A stretch of 10,909 bases of DNA from an uncultured beta proteobacterium (GTDB lineage: Bacteria > Pseudomonadota > Gammaproteobacteria > Burkholderiales > Rhodocyclaceae), in contig CAIYYE010000066.1 of the NCBI GenBank assembly GCA_903930395.1, positions 1-10,909 on the forward strand, in the 5' to 3' direction. Below the pieces are notes generated by a model. It saw only the letters and a program-made list of their open reading frames with translations, was not told the origin of the DNA and did not search any database. How positions within the stretch are numbered: position 1 is the stretch's first letter; each line of letters begins with the position of its first letter. The position numbers and the translations under genes are program-made. This document shows, in pieces, positions 1 through 7,059 of the stretch.

Positions 1-307
1 GGCGAATGACTGTCAGCCAGGGGTGAACAGTTGCCCCCGGCCAGGGAAATGCCTGAACAAAATCATGCTCGCCGGCGCGCAGCATGAAAATATCGCCATT
101 ACGTTCCAGGCGGATGGCTTTGATGGCGGGCCTCAGCGCTCGCCAGGCTACGGTCGCCAGAATCAGGATTCCCGTCAATAGAGCAAGACAAACCAGTAGC
201 GATGACCGAAAGCTCAGCGTGGATGCGATAGCCAGGCAGACGGTCAGGCACAACATGGCATCCAGAATGCGCGAACGGTGCAGTCCGATGGTGATCGGAA
301 ACTGCAC
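1..307 (-). CDS. YgfX-like small inner-membrane protein (partial, N-terminal part)
   Basis: The frame stays open from a GTG at 307-305 to the left edge, giving about 102 residues; the C-terminus is outside the window. The protein begins VQFPITIGLHRSR. A hydrophobic hairpin follows at about residues 16-33 and 36-54, then a basic stretch (WRALRPAIKAIRLERNG), a layout typical of YgfX/CptA-type proteins with two membrane segments and a small cytoplasmic domain. I assign the family from this architecture and from its position directly after fabF, where many betaproteobacteria carry such a gene ahead of rpoE; rpoE itself is not visible. An SD-like AGGA lies about 9 nt upstream of the GTG, and the fabF stop is in the same frame 24 nt upstream. 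E. coli YgfX pairs with SdhE, but no sdhE is present here, so function is uncertain. Its start codon lies inside a very strong hairpin (272-313). Confidence 0.7.
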   Translation of the reverse strand, partial: MQFPITIGLHRSRILDAMLCLTVCLAIASTLSFRSSLLVCLALLTGILILATVAWRALRPAIKAIRLERNGDIFMLRAGEHDFVQAFPWPGATVHPWLTVIR

Positions 308-313
308 CGTTCG
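272..313 (-). promoter_or_regulatory. Long hairpin covering the start codon of the ygfX-like gene
   Basis: A perfect 13-bp inverted repeat (cgaacggtgcagt at 272-284, complement at 301-313) encloses a second 5-bp stem (ccgat 285-289 with atcgg 294-298). The loop is 4 nt and the only asymmetry is a 2-nt bulge. In the minus-strand mRNA it begins about 18 nt after the fabF stop and pairs the GTG start codon of the next gene, leaving the SD-like AGGA just outside the stem. The likely role is to make translation of the membrane protein depend on ribosomes finishing fabF, or to protect the fabF mRNA 3' end. No T-tract follows on the minus strand, so it is not a classic terminator in that direction; read on the plus strand it is followed by TTTT. 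The structure is seen directly; the role is inferred. Confidence 0.75.
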
Positions 314-331
314 TTTTCCTGCCGGAGCCGC

Positions 332-1567
332 TTAGATACGCTTGAAAACCAGCGATCCGTTGGTGCCACCGAAACCGAAGTTGTTCTTCAGACCATACTC
401 AATATTCATCGGCCGTGCCACATTGGCACAGTAATCGAGATCGCACTCGGGATCCTGATTGAAAATATTGATGGTCGGCGGCGATATCTGGTTATGGATC
501 GCCAGCACCGTGAACAAGGATTCGATACCGCCAGCACCACCCAAGAGATGGCCGGTCATCGACTTTGTCGAATTGACCACCAGCTTGTAGGCGTGATCGC
601 CGAAGGCTGCCTTGACTGCATCCGATTCGTTCTTGTCGCCTAGCGGCGTCGAAGTGCCGTGGGCATTCAGGTACTGCACATCGGACGGCTGGATACCGGC
701 ATTCTTCAGCGCATTGACCATGGAACGGCGCGGGCCATCCATATTCGGTGCGGTGATATGGTAGGCGTCGGCACTCATGCCGTAACCGACCAGCTCGGCG
801 TAGATCTTGGCGCCACGGGCCTTGGCATGTTCGTACTCTTCGAGCACCATGACCCCGGCCCCCTCACCCAGCACGAAACCGTCGCGATCCTTGTCCCAGG
901 GCCGGCTGGCCGTGGTCGGATCATCGTTACGCGTAGACAGGGCGCGGGCTGCACTGAAGCCGCCCATGCCGAGTGGCGAGACGGTCGATTCGGCACCGCC
1001 GGCCACCATCACGTCAGCGTCGCCGTATTCGATGATACGGGCAGCATCGCCAATCGAGTGCGTCCCCGTCGTGCAGGCCGAAACGAGGGCGATATTCGGG
1101 CCCTTGAAGCCAAACTCGATGGAGAGATTGCCAGAGATCATGTTGATGATCGAACCCGGCACAAAGAAGGGCGAAACCTTGCGGACGCCACCTGCTGCGT
1201 ACTCGACCTGGGTCGCTTCGATCAGCGGCAGGCCACCGATCCCGGAACCGATGGCAACGCCAACGCGCTCGAGATCGACGACGTTTTCCTTGTCCAGGCC
1301 GGCATCGCGCACGGCCTGAATGCCAGCGGCCAGGCCGAAATGGATGAAATCATCCATGCGGCGCGCATCTTTGGCGGAAATATATTGAGTAATGTCAAAG
1401 TTCTTCACCTCGCCGGCAAACTTGACCGGAAAGGTAGAGGTATCGAACTTGGTGACAGCGGCAATACCGGATTTGCCAGCAAGAATATTCTGCCAGGCTT
1501 CTTCGACGGAATTTCCGACCGGGCTAACGATGCCCAAACCGGTTACAACGACTCTGCGACGCGCCAA
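332..1567 (-). CDS. fabF: 3-oxoacyl-ACP synthase II (beta-ketoacyl-ACP synthase, KAS II)
   Basis: Condenses malonyl-ACP with growing acyl-ACP chains in the cytosolic type II fatty-acid synthase; in other bacteria this enzyme controls unsaturated chain elongation and temperature response. The 411-residue product matches the usual length of about 412. It carries the thiolase-fold Cys-His-His triad: Cys165 in SACTTGTH, His303 in [11 protein letters not shown] and His340 in [14 protein letters not shown], plus the C-terminal [14 protein letters not shown] loop. I chose the TTG at 1567-1565 because it yields the canonical [18 protein letters not shown] start and has GGAG 6 nt upstream; a longer reading from 1594 adds nine residues that overlap the upstream hairpin. 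It is the last fab gene of the operon, 76 nt after acpP, with a strong hairpin in that gap. Confidence 0.97.
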   Translation of the reverse strand: MARRRVVVTGLGIVSPVGNSVEEAWQNILAGKSGIAAVTKFDTSTFPVKFAGEVKNFDITQYISAKDARRMDDFIHFGLAAGIQAVRDAGLDKENVVDLERVGVAIGSGIGGLPLIEATQVEYAAGGVRKVSPFFVPGSIINMISGNLSIEFGFKGPNIALVSACTTGTHSIGDAARIIEYGDADVMVAGGAESTVSPLGMGGFSAARALSTRNDDPTTASRPWDKDRDGFVLGEGAGVMVLEEYEHAKARGAKIYAELVGYGMSADAYHITAPNMDGPRRSMVNALKNAGIQPSDVQYLNAHGTSTPLGDKNESDAVKAAFGDHAYKLVVNSTKSMTGHLLGGAGGIESLFTVLAIHNQISPPTINIFNQDPECDLDYCANVARPMNIEYGLKNNFGFGGTNGSLVFKRI

Positions 1568-1590
1568 GGTGCACTCCGAAAGCAAATGTA

Positions 1591-1619
1591 GCAAGGCCGG
1601 CCATGGGGGCCGGCCTTGC
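1591..1619 (-). terminator. Hairpin between acpP and fabF (attenuator or mRNA-stabilising element)
   Basis: Perfect 12-bp GC-rich stem (gcaaggccggcc at 1591-1602 with its complement at 1608-1619) and a 5-nt loop. On the minus strand it is followed by TACATTTGCTTT, an imperfect T-rich tract, so termination would be partial. It lies 24 nt beyond the acpP stop and ends just before the fabF SD. Partial termination or 3'-end protection here would give more acpP mRNA than fabF mRNA, which fits the very high ACP demand known in bacteria. The structure is seen; the function is inferred. Confidence 0.65.
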
Positions 1620-1643
1620 CTGGTTCAACCAGAAAGAAGGTGA

Positions 1644-1880
1644 TTACTTCTTGTTGGCGAGGATGAAATCGACAGCTTGCTGGACCGTGGTGATCTTTTC
1701 AGCCTGATCATCAGGGATTTCGCACTCGAACTCTTCTTCCAGTGCCATGACCAGTTCAACGGTGTCCAGGGAATCCGCGCCCAGATCGTCCACAAAAGAG
1801 GACTCGTTCTTGATGTCCGCTTCGTTCACGCCCAGTTGTTCGGCGACGATCTTCTTGACGCGCTCTACGATGTTATCCAT
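1644..1880 (-). CDS. acpP: Acyl carrier protein
   Basis: Small acidic carrier of acyl chains for fatty-acid, phospholipid, lipid A and lipoate synthesis, working in the cytosol. The 78-residue product has the standard ACP length and an uninterrupted family pattern: helix I ([15 protein letters not shown]), the [19 protein letters not shown] motif with Ser37 as the 4'-phosphopantetheine attachment site, and the [19 protein letters not shown] segment. The start is clear: an excellent SD (AAGGAG) sits 8 nt before ATG. It lies 73 nt downstream of fabG and 76 nt upstream of fabF, the usual fabG-acpP-fabF order. Its larger flanking gaps and strong SD suggest separately boosted expression. The holo-ACP synthase gene is not in this window. 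Confidence 0.99.
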   Translation of the reverse strand: MDNIVERVKKIVAEQLGVNEADIKNESSFVDDLGADSLDTVELVMALEEEFECEIPDDQAEKITTVQQAVDFILANKK

Positions 1881-1888
1881 TAGAAAAA

Positions 1889-1917
1889 CTCCTTCCCCTC
1901 AGGGGTACGAAAAAAAA
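1889..1917 (-). promoter_or_regulatory. acpP leader: T8 tract, small CCCC/GGGG hairpin and strong SD
   Basis: In the minus-strand mRNA a run of eight T (1917-1910) is followed by a small hairpin (cccctcagggg at 1895-1905) that directly abuts the AAGGAG Shine-Dalgarno sequence (1894-1889). A pyrimidine tract plus a strong SD is consistent with very efficient translation initiation of ACP. I could not identify a convincing promoter in the fabG-acpP gap. Confidence 0.4.
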
Positions 1918-1953
1918 CATTGCTAGTCTACCAAAAGCCGAGGCTTCGGGAAA

Positions 1954-2694
1954 TCAATCCATGAACATACCGCCATTCACATGCACTGTCGTGCCTGTGA
2001 CATAGGCGGCCGCCGGGGATACGAGAAAGCCGACAGCGCCGGCGATATCTTCAGGTGTGCCGGCACGCCCCAACGGGATCGACGCCAGCATGGCCTGCTT
2101 CTGTTCTTCGGTCAACGCGTGCGTCATGTCGGTGGCGATAAAGCCAGGTGCGACGCAGTTGACGGTGATGTTGCGGCTACCCAGTTCGCGGGCCAGCGAG
2201 CGGCTCAGGCCGGCGACGCCAGCCTTGGCGGCGCAGTAGTTGGCCTGACCGGGGTTGCCCGAATAGCCGACGACGGAGGTGATATTGACGACCCGGCCGA
2301 AACGCGCCTTCATCATGCCGCGCATGACTCCGCGCGACAGGCGGAAAACCGCTTTGAGGTTGGTGTCGATCACCGCATCCCATTCGTCGTCACCCATGCG
2401 CATGCTCAGGTTGTCGCGGGTAATGCCGGCGTTATTGACGAGGATGGTGATGGCACCGAATTCCTTGGCAATGTCAGCGAGCACGGCATCGCTCTGCGCC
2501 ACATCGGTGACGTTAAGGGCAATGCCCTTGCCCTCGATCCCGGCTTCAGCGAGATAGGCAGAAATTTTTGCCGCGCCGTCATCGCTGGTCGCCGTGCCCA
2601 CCACGGTAGCGCCCTGCTTGCCCAGTTCGAGCGCAATGGCGCGGCCAATGCCGCGCGTGGCGCCGGTGACGAGAGCAATCTTGTCATTCAGCAT
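1954..2694 (-). CDS. fabG: 3-oxoacyl-ACP reductase
   Basis: NADPH-dependent reduction of 3-oxoacyl-ACP to 3-hydroxyacyl-ACP, the first reductive step of each elongation cycle. Classical short-chain dehydrogenase of 246 residues. It shows the Rossmann motif TGATRGIG near the N-terminus, NNAG at about 87-90, active-site Asn112 (DTNLKAVF), catalytic Ser140 (NITSVVG), Tyr153 and Lys157 (QANYCAAKAG), and the PGFIATDM and HVNGGMFMD C-terminal signatures. Two ATG codons are adjacent (2697 and 2694). The GGAG SD overlaps the fabD stop and is only 3 nt from the first ATG but 6 nt from the second, so I prefer the second; the difference is one Met. The fabD stop directly precedes it, implying translational coupling. 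Confidence 0.97.
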   Translation of the reverse strand: MLNDKIALVTGATRGIGRAIALELGKQGATVVGTATSDDGAAKISAYLAEAGIEGKGIALNVTDVAQSDAVLADIAKEFGAITILVNNAGITRDNLSMRMGDDEWDAVIDTNLKAVFRLSRGVMRGMMKARFGRVVNITSVVGYSGNPGQANYCAAKAGVAGLSRSLARELGSRNITVNCVAPGFIATDMTHALTEEQKQAMLASIPLGRAGTPEDIAGAVGFLVSPAAAYVTGTTVHVNGGMFMD

Positions 2695-2697
2695 CAT

Positions 2698-3624
2698 TTA
2701 CTCCAGACCCAGATTGGCATCGATGGCGGCAGCGTCAGCCAGTGCGACACCGGCCACGCCATCGGCGCAGCGCTTGGTGAGGCCGGCCAAGACCTTGCCC
2801 GGGCCGCATTCGGCGACGGTGGTGACGCCCAGCGCAGCCATGCTCTGTATGGTCTCGACCCAGCGCACAGGGTTATAGGCCTGGCGGATCAAGGCATCCT
2901 TGATGCGGGCCGGATCGTTTTCGATGGCCACATCGACGTTATTGATGACCGGGATTTGCGGCGCATTCAGCGTCAATTCGGCCAGACGGGCAGCCAGTTT
3001 GTCGGCAGCCGGACGAATCAGCGAGGAATGGAACGGCGCGGAGACCGGCAAGGCCTTGGCCATCTTGGCACCACGCGCCTTGCAGGCGTCCATGGCGCGC
3101 TCGACGGCAGCCTTGTGGCCGGCGATTACGGTCTGCCCATTGGCATTGAAATTGACCGGCTCGACCACTTCGCCCTGTGCCGCTTCGGCGCAGGCAGCAA
3201 CGATGCCGGGGGTGTCGAGGCCAAGAATGGCCGCCATGGCACCCGTGCCGACCGGCACGGCTTCCTGCATGGCTGCAGCGCGCAGGCGCACGAGCGGGAC
3301 GGCATCCTTGAAAGCGATGACGCCAGCGGCGACCAGGGCGGAATATTCGCCGAGGCTATGGCCGGCAACCACGGCCGGCTTGCGGCCACCCTTTTCGAGC
3401 CACAAACGCCAGGCGGCGATCCCTGCGGTCAACATGACCGGCTGTGTATTCACGGTCTGTGTCAGTGCTTCGGCCGGACCATCTGCGACCATCGCCCAGA
3501 GGTCGTCACCGAGCGCAGCAGAGGCTTCGTCAAAGGTGGCACGGACTACGGCGGCGTCGCCGTAGGCGGCCATCATGCCAACGCTCTGTGAGCCTTGGCC
3601 GGGAAATACGAATGCAAAAGACAT
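2698..3624 (-). CDS. fabD: Malonyl-CoA:ACP transacylase
   Basis: Transfers malonyl from CoA to ACP, supplying the extender unit for FabH and FabF. The product has 308 residues, against 309 in E. coli. It starts MSFAFVFPGQGSQSVGMM and carries the nucleophile elbow GHSLGEYSALVA with Ser90, the malonate-binding Arg115 (LVRLRAAAMQ) and catalytic His199 (SAPFHSSLI). These are offset by two from the E. coli residues 92, 117 and 201. The start at 3624 is fixed by the family N-terminus and by GGAG 8 nt upstream; the frame stays open further upstream into fabH but that part is not family-like. It lies 16 nt after fabH and directly before fabG. Confidence 0.98.
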   Translation of the reverse strand: MSFAFVFPGQGSQSVGMMAAYGDAAVVRATFDEASAALGDDLWAMVADGPAEALTQTVNTQPVMLTAGIAAWRLWLEKGGRKPAVVAGHSLGEYSALVAAGVIAFKDAVPLVRLRAAAMQEAVPVGTGAMAAILGLDTPGIVAACAEAAQGEVVEPVNFNANGQTVIAGHKAAVERAMDACKARGAKMAKALPVSAPFHSSLIRPAADKLAARLAELTLNAPQIPVINNVDVAIENDPARIKDALIRQAYNPVRWVETIQSMAALGVTTVAECGPGKVLAGLTKRCADGVAGVALADAAAIDANLGLE

Positions 3625-3640
3625 CGTTTCGTCTCCTGGT

Positions 3641-4600
3641 TCAGAATTCAAGAAGGGCGGCGCCCCACGTAAAGCCGCCACCGACGCCTTCGACCAATAC
3701 TTTCTGGCCGCGCTGGATACGTCCGTCGCGCACGGCTTCGTCGAGCGCCAGGGGTACGGAGGCAGCAGAAGTATTGCCATGGCGATCGACGGTGACGATG
3801 ACCTTGTTGCGATCAATGCCGAGTTTCTTGCCGGTAGCTTCAATAATGCGGATATTGGCCTGATGCGGAATCAGCCAATCGACATCGCTGGTCTGAATAC
3901 CGGCGGTTTGGCAAACTTCGGTAGCGATATCGGCCAGCACGCGCACGGCAAATTTGAATACAGCCTGACCGTCCATGCGCAGGAAAGGGTCACCGGTAAC
4001 CTGCCCGCCACAGATCTGGCCGGGAACGTTGAGGATGCCATTCTGGCTGCCGTCGGCATGCATGGCGGTGGCCAGAATGCCCGGTGTATCGGAAGCTTCG
4101 AGCACCACGGCGCCGGCGCCATCGCCAAACAGTACGCAGGTGCCACGATCATTCCAGTCAAGGATTCGCGAGAACACCTCGGCACCAATGACCAGGGCCT
4201 TCTTGTGGCTGCCCGAGCGGATGAATTTTTCGGCAATCCCAAGGGCATATGTAAAGCCGGCGCAAACGGCCTGCACATCGAAGGCGGCGGCGCCCTTGTT
4301 GCCCAGTTTGGCCTGGATCAGACAGGCCGTGCTCGGAAAGATGAAATCCGGGGTCGAGGTCGCGACAATGATCAGATCAAGGTCAGCGGCGGCGATGCCG
4401 GCCATTTCCAGGGCGCGCTGGGCGGCAATCAAGCCCAGTTCGCTCGAGGTCGTGCCCGGGCTGGCAAGATGGCGGCTGCGAATACCGGTGCGGGTGACGA
4501 TCCACTCGTCGTTGGTATCGATGCCACGGGCGGCCAGATCGTCATTGCTGACGGGGCTGCCCGGAAGATAACTACCTGTACCGATCAAGCGTGCGTACAT
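3641..4600 (-). CDS. fabH: 3-oxoacyl-ACP synthase III (KAS III)
   Basis: Starts fatty-acid synthesis by condensing acetyl-CoA with malonyl-ACP. The 319-residue product has the expected length (E. coli 317) and the catalytic triad Cys113 ([12 protein letters not shown]), His246 ([12 protein letters not shown]) and Asn276 ([14 protein letters not shown]), plus the C-terminal [13 protein letters not shown] signature. The ATG immediately follows the plsX TGA with no intervening base, and its SD (GGAG, about 9 nt away) lies inside the end of plsX, so translation is probably coupled. The plsX-fabH-fabD-fabG-acpP-fabF order matches the classical proteobacterial cluster. Confidence 0.98.
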   Translation of the reverse strand: MYARLIGTGSYLPGSPVSNDDLAARGIDTNDEWIVTRTGIRSRHLASPGTTSSELGLIAAQRALEMAGIAAADLDLIIVATSTPDFIFPSTACLIQAKLGNKGAAAFDVQAVCAGFTYALGIAEKFIRSGSHKKALVIGAEVFSRILDWNDRGTCVLFGDGAGAVVLEASDTPGILATAMHADGSQNGILNVPGQICGGQVTGDPFLRMDGQAVFKFAVRVLADIATEVCQTAGIQTSDVDWLIPHQANIRIIEATGKKLGIDRNKVIVTVDRHGNTSAASVPLALDEAVRDGRIQRGQKVLVEGVGGGFTWGAALLEF

Positions 4601-5626
4601 TCAGACATTCTCCACAACAGCGGGGGCTGGCGCCAATTCGGCCAAGCGGCTGGTAATACGCTCAAGAACATGGTTTTCCGCTGCATCGTAGGCACGCGAA
4701 ATGGCGTTGCCAAAAGCCAGCACGTCAGCCGAACCGTGGCTCTTCACCGAGACGCCCTTGAGACCGAGCAGGATCGCGCCATTGTAGCGGCGGTGATCAA
4801 AACGTCGCTTGAAGTTATTGAGTACCGAAATGGCGATCAGGGCGGCAATCTTGGTCAGCCAGTTGCGCTTGAACTCCTCGCGCAACGACGACGCCAGCAT
4901 CTGTGCCAGGCCTTCCGAGGTCTTGAGTGCGACGTTGCCGACAAAACCGTCGCAAACGATCACATCGGCGTCGCCCTTGTAGATGCCATCACCCTCGACA
5001 TTGCCGATGAAATTGAGGCCCGAGGCACGAAGCAATCCGGCCGCAGCCTTGACCACTTCATTACCCTTGATGTCTTCTTCACCGATGTTGAGGATGCCGA
5101 CCGTCGGCTGCTCCTTGTGTTCCATGGCCGAAATCAGCATGGCACCCATGATGCCGAACTGGAGCAGATGCTCCGGTCCGCAATCGACATTGGCACCGAG
5201 ATCCAGCATGTGCGTGTGGCCATTGACCGTCGGCAGCGGCGCACAGATCGCCGGCCGGTCAATACCCGGCAGCATCTTGAGCACGAAGCGGGAAATCGCC
5301 ATGAGCGCACCGGTATTGCCGGCGGACACACAGGCGTCGGCATCACCGGCCTTGACCTGGTTGATGGCGACCCGCATCGACGAATCTTTCTTGTTGCGCA
5401 AGGCAAGCGCCGGCGACTCGTCCATGCCGACAACTTCCGAGGCGTGAACAAGGCGAATGCGTGAATCGTTGACATGGTTGCCGAGCAACGGGCGCAACAC
5501 ATCTTCCTGACCTACCAGGACGAGATTGGCTGACGGATGCTCCGCAAGAAATTGGATAGCCGCCGGAACCGTCACAGACGGACCGTGGTCACCCCCCATG
5601 CAATCGATGGCGATGCGGGTTGTCAT
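4601..5626 (-). CDS. plsX: Phosphate acyltransferase PlsX
   Basis: Converts acyl-ACP to acyl-phosphate, the acyl donor for PlsY in glycerol-3-phosphate acylation, linking fatty-acid to phospholipid synthesis; a peripheral membrane enzyme. The 341-residue product shows the family signatures in order: [10 protein letters not shown] (7-16), [12 protein letters not shown] (99-110), [14 protein letters not shown] (141-154) and [16 protein letters not shown] (224-239). The ATG at 5626 gives the canonical [13 protein letters not shown] start. No good SD precedes it: the start is 3 nt after the T-tract of a terminator-like hairpin (5630-5667). Translation may therefore be weak or initiate through the AU-rich tract. 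Confidence 0.97.
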   Translation of the reverse strand: MTTRIAIDCMGGDHGPSVTVPAAIQFLAEHPSANLVLVGQEDVLRPLLGNHVNDSRIRLVHASEVVGMDESPALALRNKKDSSMRVAINQVKAGDADACVSAGNTGALMAISRFVLKMLPGIDRPAICAPLPTVNGHTHMLDLGANVDCGPEHLLQFGIMGAMLISAMEHKEQPTVGILNIGEEDIKGNEVVKAAAGLLRASGLNFIGNVEGDGIYKGDADVIVCDGFVGNVALKTSEGLAQMLASSLREEFKRNWLTKIAALIAISVLNNFKRRFDHRRYNGAILLGLKGVSVKSHGSADVLAFGNAISRAYDAAENHVLERITSRLAELAPAPAVVENV

Positions 5627-5629
5627 GGC

Positions 5630-5667
5630 AAAATAAAAGGCAGGCGGCTCTAGGCGAACCGCCTGCC
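5630..5667 (-). terminator. Intrinsic terminator/attenuator between rpmF and plsX
   Basis: Perfect 9-bp stem (ggcaggcgg at 5639-5647 with ccgcctgcc at 5659-5667) and an 11-nt loop. On the minus strand it is followed at once by TTTTATTTT (5638-5630), the form of a rho-independent terminator. It lies 13 nt beyond the rpmF stop and its T-tract ends 3 nt before the plsX ATG. Partial read-through would let abundant L32 message be made while limiting transcription of the lipid genes. No separate promoter for plsX is apparent, so complete termination is unlikely. Structure seen; strength inferred. Confidence 0.75.
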
Positions 5668-5680
5668 CTTCATTGAACGA

Positions 5681-5860
5681 TTACTCGCCCTTGCCCTTGA
5701 CGACTTTTTTGCCGCGGTAGAAACCGGCCGGGGAAATGTGGTGACGCAGGTGGGCTTCGCCGGTGGTCGACTCGACGGCCAGCGGGGGAGCGGTCAGGAA
5801 GTCATGAGCACGGTGCATGCCACGCTTGGACGGGGACTTTTTGTTTTGTTGAACGGCCAT
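5681..5860 (-). CDS. rpmF: 50S ribosomal protein L32 (bL32)
   Basis: Structural protein of the large ribosomal subunit. This is a 59-residue product, short enough to be missed by length-filtered ORF searches. It begins [22 protein letters not shown] and continues through [23 protein letters not shown], the standard bL32 pattern of proteobacteria; the zinc-binding cysteines of the C+ form are absent, as expected for this lineage. The start at 5860 has a good SD (GGAG, 7 nt spacing). It lies 18 nt after yceD and before plsX, reproducing the widespread yceD-rpmF-plsX linkage between ribosome and lipid synthesis. Confidence 0.98.
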   Translation of the reverse strand: MAVQQNKKSPSKRGMHRAHDFLTAPPLAVESTTGEAHLRHHISPAGFYRGKKVVKGKGE

Positions 5861-5878
5861 TTTGTTACTCCAAAAAAA

Positions 5879-6367
5879 TCAGTTCGGCTTGCCTTTTAGC
5901 GCCGACAACTTGGCAAACGGATTGATCCGTTCGCCCGCATTGGCGGCGCCAGGCAAACCACATTTTTCGTGCCGCGGCGCCACTGGCAGGGCGAGGAGGA
6001 TTTCATCCTCAACCAACTCGACCACATCCAGTTCGCGTTCCACCGGCAGGAAATCCCGGGTGTCGTCTTCCAGTTCGTCTTGCGACAATTCGGCACCGGC
6101 CGGAACGAGTTCCAGACGGGCATCGACATCAAGATCGCAAGGCACGGCTTCCAGGCAGCGCTGGCAGGATAGCGGGATCGTTCCCGAAACCTCCAGATGC
6201 AGCATGGATTCTCCGCTATCGCCTTTGAAACCTTGCAGGCGGAAAGTTACCTCTCCACCAATCTCCGCGAGCAAATCATGCAAGCGTTCAAGGTCCTCAA
6301 CAGCCAGCGTTCCCTCGAGAACACGACCATCTCTGGCAAATGCGAAAGCGTCCGAAATCCTTTTCAA
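5879..6367 (-). CDS. yceD: YceD/DUF177 family protein (23S rRNA accumulation protein)
   Basis: DUF177 proteins are reported to be needed for normal 23S rRNA accumulation in bacteria and plastids; the molecular activity is unknown. The family signature is clear: a Cys-x2-Cys pair at 68 and 71 (LSCQRCLEAV), the acidic ELVEDEILLALPVAPRH block (117-133) and a terminal NPFAKLSALK. The frame is open from a TTG at 6424, but that codon lies in the promoter -35 box. I place the start at the TTG of 6367-6365, giving MKRISDAFAFARDG and 162 residues, close to the family length; the transcript would have a leader of about 20 nt. An ATG at 6392 is in another frame. The start is the least certain point. First gene of the fab operon, divergent from maf. 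Confidence 0.9.
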   Translation of the reverse strand: MKRISDAFAFARDGRVLEGTLAVEDLERLHDLLAEIGGEVTFRLQGFKGDSGESMLHLEVSGTIPLSCQRCLEAVPCDLDVDARLELVPAGAELSQDELEDDTRDFLPVERELDVVELVEDEILLALPVAPRHEKCGLPGAANAGERINPFAKLSALKGKPN

Positions 6368-6395
6368 TCTTGACCTGTTGCGACTTAAACATTGA

Positions 6396-6424
6396 ATGAT
6401 ATTATTTTTGGCTTTCCAAGTCAA
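6396..6424 (-). promoter_or_regulatory. Sigma70-type promoter of the yceD-rpmF-plsX-fab operon
   Basis: On the minus strand TTGACT (6424-6419) and TATCAT (6401-6396) are separated by exactly 17 nt, a two-mismatch match to the consensus pair. The spacer is A-rich. Transcription would start near 6389, about 22 nt upstream of the chosen yceD start. It is the only strong promoter seen for the whole leftward operon. Confidence 0.75.
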
Positions 6425-6437
6425 AACAAAGTGCTTC

Positions 6438-6450
6438 TTGAAGTGTTCAA
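6438..6450. promoter_or_regulatory. Operator-like inverted repeat between maf and yceD
   Basis: TTGAA-gtg-TTCAA is a perfect 5-bp dyad with a 3-nt spacer. It sits inside a wider inverted repeat, aacaaag (6425-6431) with ctttgtt (6458-6464). It lies 14-26 nt upstream of the operon -35 box and 28 nt before the maf start, so a dimeric regulator bound here could affect both directions. The regulator is unknown, and a chance AT-rich palindrome is possible. The rest of the 110-nt divergent gap (6368-6477) shows no convincing maf promoter. Confidence 0.35.
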
Positions 6451-6477
6451 TGCAAGGCTTTGTTGTAACGGATTTTT

Positions 6478-7059
6478 ATGCCGCATAAGCTGATTCTTGC
6501 CTCCACCTCGCCTTTTCGCCGCGAACTCCTCGGCCGCCTGGGTCTCCCCTTTTCTGTCGCCAATCCGCAAACCGACGAAAACCCTCTCCCCGGCGAAACA
6601 CCGGAGGCAATCGCCTTGCGCCTCTCCGAAGCCAAGGCCAGGGCTGTGGCCGATACCTATCCTGAGGCACTGATTATCGGTAGCGATCAGGTCGCGACGG
6701 TGGACGGCAAGATATACGGAAAACCGGGTACCCACGAGCGCGCCGTCGAACAATTGCGCGCCCTGTCCGGCAAAACCGTCAATTTCTTTACCGGTCTCTG
6801 CCTGCTCAACGCCAAAACCGGTGAAGCCCAGGTACGTGGCGTACCCATGCTGGTGACTTTCAGGGATTTGAGCGATCAGGAAATCGAAAATTATCTGCGC
6901 CGCGAACCTGCCTACAACTGCGCCGGCTCGGCCAAATCCGAAGGTCTGGGCATCGCGCTGCTAAGCAGCATGCGCGGCGACGACCCGAACGCCCTGGTTG
7001 GCCTGCCCCTGATTGCCCTCTGCGACATGTTGCGCCATCAAGGCGTAGCGGTACTCTGA
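6478..7059 (+). CDS. maf: Maf-like nucleotide pyrophosphatase, YceF (m7GTP) subfamily
   Basis: Hydrolyses non-canonical nucleoside triphosphates to monophosphates; the YceF subgroup prefers 7-methyl-GTP, keeping modified nucleotides out of nucleic acids. The 193-residue product carries [11 protein letters not shown] (8-18), the catalytic-Asp motif GSDQV (68-72, Asp70), YGKPGT (80-85) and the [16 protein letters not shown] block (147-162). The [13 protein letters not shown] version and the [18 protein letters not shown] end resemble E. coli YceF more than the dTTP/UTP-type YhdE; this subgroup call is from memory. The ATG at 6478 has only a weak GGA upstream. Its neighbourhood (maf beside yceD-rpmF) matches E. 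coli. It overlaps the next gene by one base (TGATG), so the two are co-translated. Confidence 0.93.
   Translation: MPHKLILASTSPFRRELLGRLGLPFSVANPQTDENPLPGETPEAIALRLSEAKARAVADTYPEALIIGSDQVATVDGKIYGKPGTHERAVEQLRALSGKTVNFFTGLCLLNAKTGEAQVRGVPMLVTFRDLSDQEIENYLRREPAYNCAGSAKSEGLGIALLSSMRGDDPNALVGLPLIALCDMLRHQGVAVL

Noticed and set aside
84..335. 83-codon plus-strand open frame at the left edge
   Set aside because: Opposite the ygfX-like gene, which has a family-like hydrophobic hairpin and the right operon context; the plus-strand translation is Arg/Ser-rich with no features.
659..1591. 310-codon plus-strand open frame opposite fabF
   Set aside because: Antisense to a complete FabF with all active-site residues; same compositional artefact.
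1931..1950. Small hairpin after fabG followed by TTTT on the minus strand
   Set aside because: Only a 4-bp stem and a short T run; too weak to call a terminator.
1925..1957. Possible acpP promoter TTGATT/TAGACT on the minus strand
   Set aside because: The spacer is 21 nt, too long for a normal sigma70 promoter, and the boxes are imperfect.
1981..3591. 536-codon plus-strand open frame across fabG and fabD
   Set aside because: It is the mirror of two unmistakable minus-strand genes; high-GC codon bias produces such open antisense frames. Its translation shows no recognisable domain and is rich in His, Arg, Asp and Gly, typical of a shadow.
3575..5464. 629-codon plus-strand open frame across fabH and plsX
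   Set aside because: Antisense shadow of fabH and plsX, which have complete catalytic motifs on the minus strand; no domain features or SD of its own.
6421..6753. 110-codon minus-strand open frame crossing the maf-yceD gap
   Set aside because: It covers the fab promoter and the antisense of the maf N-terminus; no family resemblance.
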